Part shown: positions 7,687 through 14,116 of the stretch, piece by piece
Layout of the letters: the number at the start of each line of letters is the position of its first letter
How positions within the stretch are numbered: the first letter of the stretch is position 1
Assembly (NCBI GenBank): GCA_002336725.1
Contig: DDEO01000213.1
Span: 1 to 19,426, forward strand
From: Bacteroidetes bacterium UBA1952
GTDB lineage: Bacteria > Bacteroidota > Bacteroidia > Chitinophagales > Chitinophagaceae
DNA length: 19,426 nt
Direction of reading: 5' to 3'
The notes under the pieces: generated by a model
Told to the model about the DNA's origin: nothing
The model's database searches: none
Seen by the model: the letters and a program-made list of their open reading frames with translations, nothing else
Program-made: the position numbers and the translations under genes

Positions 7687-8561
7687 AAAAAGGATTGCTT
7701 TTCCTGTTGCTGCTGCTGGCGGCGCACGCGCTTGAAGCCGATGCGCAATATCGCGCACAGGCCACGCTGGATTCGGCGGAAGCACTCATTGGCTCGCCCC
7801 TGCGGCTGCGGCTGGACATCGGGCCGCTGCCCACCGGAACGCCCGTACAGTGGCCGCAGATGCCCGATTCGTTTCGGGCGCTGGCGCGGGCGGGCGCGGC
7901 CCAAACCGATACCGTCGTGTCGGGCAACGAGGTGCGCTACCTGCGCGAATACCCGTTTGTGGGGCTGGATTCCGGAAAATTTGAGGTGCCGCCGCTGTCG
8001 TTTCAGGTAGGCGGGCAGACGGTGCAGACCGCTTCGGCGAGCATCCACCTCTATCCGCCCGACGTGGACACCACCAAGCCGATAGACCCAATTCGGGATA
8101 TCATCGCTGCGCCGGGCTATGCGAACTGGAAACCCTGGGCGATTGCTGCCGGCGTGCTGGTGTTGCTGGCGCTGGTAGCGTGGCTCTGGCTGCGCCGGAA
8201 GAAAAAGCCGGTTGCTGCGCCGGTCGTGAAAATACCGCCTCAGGGTTTTGCGTCGTTGCTACGCCAACTGGAAGCCGAGCAGTTGCCGCAGAAGGGCGAA
8301 TACCGGCAGTATTATACCCGCCTCACCGATATTCTACGCGATGCTATTGCCGTGAAAACGGGGCTTCACGTCCGCGAGATGACCTCGGCACAGTTGCTGC
8401 GCAAAACCGGAAAATCCCTCAACGAATTATCTCACCAACAGCTCCGCGCCCTTTTACAGGAAGCCGATGCCGTGAAATTTGCCAAATTGCAGCCCACGCT
8501 CCCGATGCAGGAAACCGTGATGCAAACGGCTTTCGCGTTTTTGCAGAATGCCCGGCTTTGA
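7683..8561 (+). CDS. BatD-like single-pass membrane protein of the DUF58 locus
   Basis: A 292-residue exported, membrane-anchored protein, start chosen at the ATG overlapping the DUF58 stop. Residues 1-22 are a signal peptide (KK, then LLFLLLLLAAHA, cleavage likely near DAQ). A beta-rich extracytoplasmic domain follows (about 23-145; LDSAEALIGSPLRLRLDIG, YPFVGLDSGKFEVPPLSF), as in BatD/oxygen-tolerance proteins. One membrane helix spans about 151-170 (PWAIAAGVLVLLALVAWLWL) with a basic stop-transfer RRKKK. The cytoplasmic tail (about 190-292; YTRLTDILRDAIAVKTGLHVREM) resembles DUF4381-type tails of such loci. Probably a partner of the DUF58 protein. VWA (BatA/BatB) genes that usually follow are absent: the next gene is on the other strand. 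Confidence 0.75.
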   Translation: MKKGLLFLLLLLAAHALEADAQYRAQATLDSAEALIGSPLRLRLDIGPLPTGTPVQWPQMPDSFRALARAGAAQTDTVVSGNEVRYLREYPFVGLDSGKFEVPPLSFQVGGQTVQTASASIHLYPPDVDTTKPIDPIRDIIAAPGYANWKPWAIAAGVLVLLALVAWLWLRRKKKPVAAPVVKIPPQGFASLLRQLEAEQLPQKGEYRQYYTRLTDILRDAIAVKTGLHVREMTSAQLLRKTGKSLNELSHQQLRALLQEADAVKFAKLQPTLPMQETVMQTAFAFLQNARL

Positions 8562-8579
8562 GGGGGAAATGGCTCCCCC
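8562..8579 (+). terminator. Weak hairpin after the BatD-like gene
   Basis: GGGGGA (8562-8567) pairs with TCCCCC (8574-8579) around AATGGC, immediately after the stop, followed within 10 bases by a TTTTT run. It is plausible as a weak terminator; the stem is short. Confidence 0.4.
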
Positions 8580-8718
8580 CGACTCAATTTTTCGCTTGCG
8601 ATATTCTTTTTAATTCAGATTCTGTAATGTCATTTTGCCGGCTCAATTTTCCATAGAAATCCCGGCTCCGGTCCTTGGCGCAGCAAGGGTTTTTGAGAAT
8701 TTAGATATGCGATATTTT

Positions 8719-8790
8719 GCTGTGTAAATGGTCTAATACCATTTAGACAGCTAAATCATGCACCGTTAGCCTCACCCCCGGCCCCTCTCC
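8719..8790. repeat. Hairpin plus dispersed C-rich element
   Basis: This lies in the 268-base gene-free stretch before the sigma-gene terminator. 8719-8751 forms a hairpin: GCTGT, mismatch, TAAATGGT, loop CTAAT, ACCATTTA, mismatch, ACAGC. 8769-8790 is a 22-base C-rich sequence starting GCCTCACCCCC that recurs with one mismatch at 17515-17536, where it is part of a larger palindrome. No gene is seen here. Confidence 0.65.
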
Positions 8791-8828
8791 CTCGACTTGC
8801 GGTTGGGGTGCAGCGCCAGACAGGGCAT

Positions 8829-8859
8829 AAAAAAAGCGCGAAACGTTTCGCGCTTTTTT
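8829..8859. terminator. Bidirectional intrinsic terminator
   Basis: A-run, GCGCGAAA (8836-8843), CG, TTTCGCGC (8846-8853), then a T-run ending at 8859. It serves both strands between the convergent BatD-like gene (+) and sigma gene (-), and abuts the last base of the sigma-gene stop codon at 8860. Confidence 0.92.
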
Positions 8860-9357
8860 CTATCGGTCTATCTTTTTCATCAAAGCCTTTCGGGCAAAGT
8901 GAATGCGGCTTTTGATGGTGCCGAGCGGCTCCTGCAAAAAGTCGGCAATCTCGGCATATTTATAGCCGGCGTGGTGCATCTCGAAGCACAGGCGGAAAAC
9001 CGGCGGCAACTCGGAAATGGCGGATTGAATCTCTCCCATGCGCACGTTGGAATAGCCGTCGTTACGAGCGATTTCTCCCACGTCAAACTGAAAAACTTCG
9101 GTTGGCGCTTCGCTGCTCACTTTGGTAAAACGCTTGTTGCGCCGATACTGATTGATAAAGATGTTGCGCATGATAATGCACAGCCAGCCTTTCAGGTTGG
9201 TGCCCCATGTGTATTTATCGCGGTTGCTCAGGGCACGAAGCATCGTTTCCTGATAAAGATCCTTGGCATCCTCGCCATTGCTGGTCAGGGAAAGGGCATA
9301 AGGGTGGAGGAAATCGCTGCTATTCAAAACCAGGCTGTCGAATTCGAGAGGAGTCAT
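8860..9357 (-). CDS. ECF-type RNA polymerase sigma factor
   Basis: A 165-residue extracytoplasmic-function sigma factor. Region 2 spans about 8-74 (DAKDLYQETMLRALSN, LKGWLCIIMRNIFINQYRR) and binds core polymerase and the -10 region. Region 4 spans about 110-160 (SAISELPPVFRLCFEMHH, YKYAEIADFLQEPLGTIKSR), a helix-turn-helix for the -35 region. Both are complete and nothing else is fused. The ATG is at 9355-9357. No anti-sigma gene is adjacent. A large dyad (9414-9446) lies 57-89 bases upstream, and the CarH-like merR gene precedes it on the same strand 288 bases away. In Bacteroidota, short sigma factors like this often sit beside carotenoid genes (from memory, not checked). Ends in a strong terminator. 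Confidence 0.93.
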   Translation of the reverse strand: MTPLEFDSLVLNSSDFLHPYALSLTSNGEDAKDLYQETMLRALSNRDKYTWGTNLKGWLCIIMRNIFINQYRRNKRFTKVSSEAPTEVFQFDVGEIARNDGYSNVRMGEIQSAISELPPVFRLCFEMHHAGYKYAEIADFLQEPLGTIKSRIHFARKALMKKIDR

Positions 9358-9413
9358 TTTGTTTATCGTTTGGCATACTAAAGGTACACAAACGGTGCCA
9401 AAAAAACTCTTTT

Positions 9414-9446
9414 CTGTTTAATTTTTTTGCAAAAAACATTAAACAG
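9414..9446. promoter_or_regulatory. 33-base dyad upstream of the sigma gene
   Basis: CTGTTTAATTTTTTTGC pairs with GCAAAAAACATTAAACAG sharing the central GC, perfect except for one extra or mismatched C (9437). It is centred about 73 bases before the sigma-factor ATG in the most AT-rich intergenic stretch of the window. It could be an operator for a dimeric repressor or an RNA hairpin in the leader. A smaller dyad, ATTAGC-CATTT-GCTAAT, is at 9504-9520. A weak -7-like TACCTTTAG precedes the gene. Confidence 0.55.
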
Positions 9447-9642
9447 CAATTCGCCGCTTTGTGCCGGAAAAGAGTACGAATTACAAGGGCTAAAAGATTG
9501 ATAATTAGCCATTTGCTAATAATGTAAAAGTAAATATGTGCATATAAAAATATCGTTTATAAAATAAGAAAAAGTAAAACTTGCTTTTCCGGAATTAATC
9601 TGCCATCCGTCTGGGGTTTTCTGCCACAAAAAGCCCTTTAAA

Positions 9643-9657
9643 ACGTCATAATGACGT
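9643..9657. promoter_or_regulatory. Palindrome over the merR stop codon
   Basis: ACGTCATAATGACGT is a perfect 7-base dyad with a one-base centre, and it contains the merR stop (9646-9648). It may be a protein-binding site between merR and the sigma gene; a chance palindrome is also possible. Confidence 0.3.
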
Positions 9658-10524
9658 GATTTTATCCCGCACCGCTGTCAGGGTATGCAGATAATGCAGG
9701 TTAGGAAGCTGCGGCAATTCCATTGCGCCGAGCGCGGCACCGGAAACATAGCACGGCAGCGCCTGCGGAATGCTATCGGAGAGCTTCTGAAGATAGCGTT
9801 GCGTCTGTGCCGGATGTGGATTGGTGGTCAGATGGACATACAAGCAATGCACTTCCTGCTTTTGCAGGCAGCGTTGCACTTCTCCTAAGGGCGTATTGGA
9901 GCCAAAATAAACCGGCGATTTTCCGGCTTTGCGCAACAGGTAAAAAACATACATCAGACTGATGTCGTGAAACTCGCCTTCCGGCAGAAACAGCAATACT
10001 TTGGAGCCTTCCTGTGTCGGCTTCAGGGCATCGGCGGCAGCGGCAATTTTCCGGAAAATAATATTGGCCGCCATGTGTTCCTGACTTGGCTCCAGCCGAT
10101 CGGTAATCCACATAATGCCGATTTTCTCCAGATATTGAAACAGCAACTGCTCCACCGCTACTTCCAGTCCGTGCCTGCCGATGAAGGTATTTATCTTCTC
10201 TTCCAGCCCAAAGGGATCCATATCCAGCGTCCGTTCTATCATCTCGTTGACCTGCAACTGTAACCGGAACGCCGGGTCGGCAATTTTGCCAATCAGCGCG
10301 GTCATCTCCCCGGCATTCATCTCCCGGATGCGCGAAATCTTAAAGCCGTAGTTGTTGAGCAGCGCAATGCGCAGCGCCAGCTTCAGGTCGTCGGCATCAT
10401 AATAGCGGATATTGGTGGCCGTGCGTTTGGGCTGCAAAATGCCATACCGCTGCTCCCAGACCCGGATGGTATGGGCCTTAATGCCGGTAAGGTTTTCCAG
10501 ATCTTTAATGCTGAAACGGTCCAT
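9646..10524 (-). CDS. MerR-family regulator with CarH-type cobalamin-binding domain
   Basis: A 292-residue transcription factor. Residues 1-75 are a MerR winged helix (FSIKDLENLTGIKAHTIRVWEQRYG). The C-terminal part resembles the light-sensing CarH/LitR proteins, which bind adenosylcobalamin: a four-helix region (about 80-165) carrying W139-x9-E149-H150 (the Wx9EH motif), then a Rossmann-like domain with E184-x-H186, the position of the axial cobalt ligand in CarH. Spacing between W139 and H186 (47) nearly equals that in Thermus CarH (46, as I recall). The usual ExHxxG ends in Ser (S189) here. Predicted to repress in the dark and release DNA in light, but photochemistry is inference. Start ATG 10522-10524; sigma factor gene downstream, SRPBCC gene upstream, same strand. 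Confidence 0.88.
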   Translation of the reverse strand: MDRFSIKDLENLTGIKAHTIRVWEQRYGILQPKRTATNIRYYDADDLKLALRIALLNNYGFKISRIREMNAGEMTALIGKIADPAFRLQLQVNEMIERTLDMDPFGLEEKINTFIGRHGLEVAVEQLLFQYLEKIGIMWITDRLEPSQEHMAANIIFRKIAAAADALKPTQEGSKVLLFLPEGEFHDISLMYVFYLLRKAGKSPVYFGSNTPLGEVQRCLQKQEVHCLYVHLTTNPHPAQTQRYLQKLSDSIPQALPCYVSGAALGAMELPQLPNLHYLHTLTAVRDKITSL

Positions 10525-10568
10525 AGGGAGAGAAGAAAGGCATTCGGCGTTGAGGTTAGAAGTCAGGC

Positions 10569-10715
10569 GTTAGGTGTTAGGTGTTAGGTGTCAAGTGTTA
10601 GGCGTTAGGTATTCGGTAACAGGAAACAGCTATCAGGACACATGACCCTTCGGCAAGCTCAGGGGAACAGAGAAACACGAAACATGAAACATGAAACATG
10701 AAACATGAAACACGC
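10569..10715 (+). repeat. GTTAGGT and AACATGA heptamer arrays
   Basis: This is the 229-base gap between merR and the SRPBCC gene. GTTAGGT heptamers (six, one of them GTCAAGT, one GTTAGGC) run 10569-10610. A second array, AACACGA, four AACATGA and AACACGC, runs 10674-10715 in strict 7-base phase. Between them is ACCCTTCGGCAAGCTCAGGG-like sequence, a near-palindrome (10646-10664). No gene is seen. Confidence 0.88.
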
Positions 10716-10753
10716 CTCCTCCCTTCTTACAACAGCTTTATTTCCGGAAAGGT

Positions 10754-11254
10754 TCAGCCGACGCGCTTGAGTTCGCTCACCCGGCTTTCGGCAACGCCGC
10801 CAAATGTTTCGGCAATCACCTGCGCCCGGAAATCAAAGATGGAGAGCAGCTCCCGACGCACGACGACGGCATTGGCCAGACGGCCCAGTGCGCCCAGCGG
10901 CACTTCATAATGAACGATATCGGTCATCAGCGTGCCGCCGTCTTTTTCTTCAAAATGATGCTGATGATGCCAGAGTGCGTATGGCCCCCGGCGCTGTTCA
11001 TCGACAAACATTTTCTCCGGCTCAACGGCGGTAATTTCCGTCATCCAGAAAAGCGGAATGCCCAGCAAGGGCGATACCTTATAGGTGATTATCTGGCCGG
11101 GATAGATGTGCTGCGGCAAATCGCCGGAAGTAACCCGAAAGGCCATTTTCTTGGGGGTAATAGCGGCCAGATTTCCGGCATTGGAGAAGAAACGCCAGAC
11201 CTCGCGCAGGGTTGCCGGGATCCATTGTTGCCGGTGCAAACGGTAAATTGCCAT
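10754..11254 (-). CDS. SRPBCC (START/Bet v1-like) domain protein
   Basis: A 166-residue soluble protein with the hydrophobic-ligand-binding SRPBCC fold. Start at the ATG 11252-11254 (MAIYRLHRQQWIPATLREVW); the long upstream extension of the frame is antisense to the wzy gene and is rejected. Recognisable segments: IPATLREVWRFFSNAGNLAAITP (12-34), IYPGQIITYKVSPLLGIPLFWMTEI (50-74), RRGPYALWHHQHHFEE (88-103), TDIVHYEVPLG (111-121) and a C-terminal amphipathic helix with FDFRAQVIAETFG. The ligand is unknown. It begins 38 bases after the wzy stop, so co-transcription is likely. Homologues often lie in Bacteroidota carotenoid/light-response clusters beside merR (from memory), which suits its position before the CarH-like gene. 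Confidence 0.85.
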   Translation of the reverse strand: MAIYRLHRQQWIPATLREVWRFFSNAGNLAAITPKKMAFRVTSGDLPQHIYPGQIITYKVSPLLGIPLFWMTEITAVEPEKMFVDEQRRGPYALWHHQHHFEEKDGGTLMTDIVHYEVPLGALGRLANAVVVRRELLSIFDFRAQVIAETFGGVAESRVSELKRVG

Positions 11255-11292
11255 AAAGAAACAAGCGGTGAATGCTTCCTCTAACAATGCAA

Positions 11293-12726
11293 TCAGGAAA
11301 TGGTTTTCCGGAAAAACCACCTGCCCGAAAGGCGAATGAGGTGATGGAAGGCCCAGGCGCTCAGATATATACCCGCTATCTGCGCCAGCGACGACAATAA
11401 ATCGCCCCGCAGCAGATGGAATAGCAGGATGAGCATCACCGGATAGTACAAAACCCGAAACGAGACATCGCCCGCAGACGCGCGATGCAGTCGCCAATAC
11501 CAATAGTAGCAATCGTATTGACGCGCGAGGAGCGCAAAAAGCGCGAAATACAGCAACGCGCCTACCCAGCCAAAATCGATATAGCCCTCGGCAAGCAGCG
11601 GACTCGATACGTTTACAAAACTTTCGCCCGCTTTTTGGCGCAGCAGTGCGCCACTGCCGACACGCTTCTGCGGCCAGTATTTCCGGGGAACGGCAAAGGC
11701 CAAAGCCGTTTGCAATTGCCGGCCCTGCTGAAAGCCCGACGTATCCGTGAAGGCCATCGTCTGACACAGCATCGAGTAGGCATCGAAATCGCCCCGCTGA
11801 AATCCCCAGCTATAGACCTGCACCGGCTGACGGAGCGTCGGCCCCATGCCATCGCTCGTGCGCCGGACCACCTGAAACAACGGGTACACAATGAAGATAG
11901 CCGCCAGCAGCAGCAGGGTGAATGCCTGCCGGTGGCGCTGCCAATAAGTCCCGCCAAAGGAAAGCAGCAAGCTGACAAGAACTGCCGCCGCCAACACGCG
12001 CGGCATGGCCAGCGGAAAATTTACCAACAAGCCCACCACGAGTACCAGCGCCATGAGCCTTTTAGAAATCCGCCGCAGCCGATACAGAAATACAGAAAGC
12101 AGGCAGAAATACAAGGCCGGACTGCGGATGCCCTTCTCGACGAGCAGAAAAACCGCATCGGGAACCCGATCGCGCCATTTGTTGAGGATGTCTTTTTGCA
12201 GGAAGAGCGCATCGGCACCTACAATCAGGAAATAGAGGAGCGAAAGCGTCAGGAAAATGGCCATCCCAACAGTTGCGTAGGAACGCACCCAGCCGCCGGA
12301 AATGCGCATGGGAAAAAGGGGCGGGCGATACCCCGAAACGGCCGTCAGCACATAGCGCGTCAGTTGATAGACCGCACCGCCGGCGAGGATAAGCAGATTG
12401 GCACGCAACACGATTTCGAGCGGCAGCGGCTTCCCCCAGGGCAGGCTACCGGTTGCCACCTGCAGAGCCGGAATCATGGCGAAGAAAACCAGCATGAAAA
12501 TCCAGAACATCCGGTTCAGCGAGTAGGGATTGCGATCGCGGAAAAGCGAAACAGAAGCCACCCACACGTTGAGCAGAAAGCTGGCCGTTACCCAGTGCCA
12601 GAGTATAGGGCCTTCCCCAAAATAATAGAGGAAGCCTGCCGAGTAGAACACCGGCACGAGTATCCACCAGGGGAAGTGCTTGATTTTTTCTGTCAAAACT
12701 GCAATTCGTTCGGAATCCGGCAGCAA
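11293..12726 (-). CDS. Wzy-like O-antigen/oligosaccharide polymerase
   Basis: A 477-residue polytopic membrane protein with about 11-12 helices (about 21-37, 42-61, 73-90, 106-128, 150-170, 203-216, 224-240, 243-257, 268-284, 386-402, 425-440, 447-463) and one large loop at about 288-384. This loop carries the pattern seen in Wzy polymerases: VPRKYWPQK (346-354) and SSPLLAEGYIDFGWVGALLYF (374-394). Such proteins link undecaprenol-bound repeat units into polysaccharide in the inner membrane. No ATG is available near the N-terminus; the best start is TTG at 12724-12726, or a second TTG at residue 11. The next in-frame ATG (residue 73) would remove two helices. Neighbouring glycan genes are missing apart from the distant DegT aminotransferase. 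Family call is moderate because Wzy proteins share little sequence. Confidence 0.75.
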   Translation of the reverse strand: MLPDSERIAVLTEKIKHFPWWILVPVFYSAGFLYYFGEGPILWHWVTASFLLNVWVASVSLFRDRNPYSLNRMFWIFMLVFFAMIPALQVATGSLPWGKPLPLEIVLRANLLILAGGAVYQLTRYVLTAVSGYRPPLFPMRISGGWVRSYATVGMAIFLTLSLLYFLIVGADALFLQKDILNKWRDRVPDAVFLLVEKGIRSPALYFCLLSVFLYRLRRISKRLMALVLVVGLLVNFPLAMPRVLAAAVLVSLLLSFGGTYWQRHRQAFTLLLLAAIFIVYPLFQVVRRTSDGMGPTLRQPVQVYSWGFQRGDFDAYSMLCQTMAFTDTSGFQQGRQLQTALAFAVPRKYWPQKRVGSGALLRQKAGESFVNVSSPLLAEGYIDFGWVGALLYFALFALLARQYDCYYWYWRLHRASAGDVSFRVLYYPVMLILLFHLLRGDLLSSLAQIAGIYLSAWAFHHLIRLSGRWFFRKTIS

Positions 12727-12971
12727 GCTAAAGCATTTTGAGGGCTGTGGGAAATGCCTGGCTCCGAATGCCCTTCAGGGTCGGTGCTGCACCCGCCATC
12801 TGTCGGCGTTTTTAAATACGCTGTACATAAAGGGTGTCTCGTTTTTTAAAGAGAAAGATAGGGCGCAGCGGTTGGGGTGCTTGTAAGCCCTTCGGCTGAA
12901 CAGGGCTGCAAGGGAAGCGGTATTTAAGGTTTTTTTATGCCTGTTTCTCCGGATGCTCTTTGCCGTCAGTC
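12727..12971. other. Gene-free stretch between lipoprotein and wzy genes
   Basis: 245 bases between two minus-strand genes. It holds only short GC-rich imperfect inverted sequence near 12880-12920 (AAGCCCTTCGGCT, CAGGGCTGC) and a T-rich patch at 12930-12937. I see no clear gene, promoter consensus or terminator. Confidence 0.5.
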
Positions 12972-13343
12972 TTAATTATTGGGTGCGCCGTCGGCCACCC
13001 ATTTTGCATATTTGGCAATGGTGCAGTCGTCCAGTTTGGGTGCGTTTTGGGGCATATACGAATAGCCGGCAATGTGGCGGACAGAGCCGAGCAGCGAGCC
13101 ATTGTCGGCGATGGCCTTCAGTCCCTGATGGGTGGTGAGGTCAATATTACCGGCATTGCCGCCGCCGTTTACATGGCAGCCGCTGGTAGCGCATTGCTGG
13201 TTGGTGAGCGGGCGGATGACCGCTGTATAGGTAATGTTTGCGGTATCGCAGTTGGCGGCAGGCGTTGCGGGTTGCATCTTGTCGCTGGTGCAGGCGGCAA
13301 GCGAAAGCAACAGGGACAGACCAGCTAATGTCAGGTGTTTCAT
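12972..13343 (-). CDS. Small lipoprotein with cytochrome c-like CX4CH motif
   Basis: A 123-residue predicted lipoprotein. The signal peptide MKHLTLAGLSLLLSLAAC ends in a lipobox with acylated Cys18, followed by TSDK. The mature part has CATSGCH at 51-57, a CX4CH motif like a c-type heme site with one extra residue, a candidate distal methionine in YSYMPQNAP (M97), and Cys32 and Cys107 that could pair. The ending TIAKYAKWVADGAPNN is typical of small cytochrome c-like domains. Heme attachment is uncertain, since CX4CH is non-canonical. Start is the ATG at 13341-13343; a TTG three codons upstream is less likely. A near-match to the -7 box (TAATTTGC) lies about 10 bases upstream. Acts at the periplasm or outer membrane if exported. 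Standalone gene. Confidence 0.75.
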   Translation of the reverse strand: MKHLTLAGLSLLLSLAACTSDKMQPATPAANCDTANITYTAVIRPLTNQQCATSGCHVNGGGNAGNIDLTTHQGLKAIADNGSLLGSVRHIAGYSYMPQNAPKLDDCTIAKYAKWVADGAPNN

Positions 13344-13402
13344 AACAGGCAAATTACAGCGGGGGAAAATTTCCGGAAAGATTCTCCTCGAAAACGGAAA
13401 AA

Positions 13403-13424
13403 GAACGCGCCTCGTGGCACGTTC
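13403..13424. repeat. Short palindromic intergenic element, copy B
   Basis: GAACGCGCC, loop TCGT, GGCACGTTC: nine-base arms with one mismatch. With its flanks it is the inverted counterpart of the element at 1227-1256. It lies upstream of the lipoprotein gene among three TTCCGGAA octamers. Confidence 0.6.
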
Positions 13425-13514
13425 CTACCAAAAAACATTTACCGTTTAACGGAAATCCCATTCCGGAATTGGCCCGCTCCTGAAGGAGAGAAATTTCCGG
13501 AAATTTCCGGCCTC

Positions 13515-13547
13515 AAACCTATAAGGTTTCAAAAACCTTATAGGTTT
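13515..13547. repeat. Perfect 15-base hairpin with CAA loop
   Basis: AAACCTATAAGGTTT (13515-13529), loop CAA, AAACCTTATAGGTTT (13533-13547), followed by one more T and GG. It is a perfect stem in a gene-free region. It lacks a T-run long enough to call a terminator with confidence, and may be a dispersed palindromic repeat. Confidence 0.75.
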
Positions 13548-13548
13548 T

Positions 13549-13830
13549 GGAACACAGGCCAGAAACACCACGCCAATGTACAGAAATACATCCATTTGAG
13601 GAGCACATCAGCCTTCAGGTTCTTCTTTTTCAGGGCAATTCTTATGGACAGATAAGCGCCGAGCGCCTCAAAAAGGTCCGGCGCCAGATCAACGAGCGGC
13701 CCCCTCCAAAGGGGTCTGCCGTATAGCGCCGATGGCGTGGATAAGATAGGCAGAGAACCACAGCTTATCTTCGCAAAACACTGCGCATCACTAACCCACA
13801 GCAACTGTTGCGTTAGATTGTTGAATGTGC
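13549..13830. other. Unassigned intergenic stretch
   Basis: About 280 bases of ordinary composition between the hairpin and the next heptamer array. A 102-codon minus-strand frame crosses it, with no recognisable domain and a start region in repeat-flanking DNA. CCCCTCCAAAGGGG at 13691-13704 is a small hairpin. It could be a decayed gene remnant, but I cannot support one. Confidence 0.35.
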
Positions 13831-13942
13831 CAGACGAAAGACACAAGTATCAAGACAAAAGACGAGAGACGAAAGACACAAGTATCAAGTATCAAGTATC
13901 AAGACAAAAGACACAAGTATCAAGACAAAAGACAAAAGACAC
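13831..13942 (+). repeat. Array of 16 AAGNNNN heptamers
   Basis: Exactly 16 heptamers in strict phase: CAGACGA, then AAGACAC, AAGTATC, AAGACAA, AAGACGA and GAGACGA in irregular order. The vocabulary matches the array at 904-1211. It is the first of three consecutive arrays leading into tatD. Confidence 0.96.
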
Positions 13943-13954
13943 AGGAAGCATTTC

Positions 13955-14077
13955 TATCAACCTCATCAACAATAATCAACCTCATCAACAATAATCAACT
14001 TCATCAACAATAATCAACTTCATCAACGACAATCAACTTCATCAACTCCTATCAACCCTCATCAACGACAATCAACC
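13955..14077 (-). repeat. Array of GTTGATGAAG decamers (inverted)
   Basis: Twelve or so words of CATCAACAAT, AATCAACTT, CATCAACGAC and similar, alternating 9 and 10 bases. The reverse complement gives GTTGATTATT and GTTGATGAAG/AGG, the family at 1298-1367. It sits between the AAG heptamers and the CATGAAA heptamers before tatD. Confidence 0.93.
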
Positions 14078-14081
14078 CGTG

Positions 14082-14116
14082 ACACATGAAACATGGCACA
14101 TGAAACAGCAAACAGG
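14082..14116 (+). repeat. AAACATG heptamer array that supplies the tatD start
   Basis: Five heptamers in phase: ACACATG, AAACATG, GCACATG, AAACAGC, AAACAGG. The ATG of the second word (14093-14095) is the tatD start codon, and the array encodes the first eight residues (MAHETANR). The family also occurs at 10674-10715 and inverted at 17144-17171. Confidence 0.85.

Noticed and set aside
10616..10636. 14-base match to the lacZ/M13 reverse-primer region (CAGGAAACAGCTAT), suggesting vector contamination
   Set aside because: The flanks do not match vector sequence on either side, and the surrounding DNA is the same word-repeat type seen throughout the window.
11255..11767. N-terminal extension of the SRPBCC protein to 337 residues
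   Set aside because: The extension is the wzy coding region read in another frame, and the SRPBCC domain starts normally at the 11254 ATG.
13538..13846. 102-codon minus-strand frame as a hypothetical gene
   Set aside because: No recognisable domain, it includes a hairpin at its 3' end, and its start region is next to a repeat array. Kept only as an unassigned stretch.
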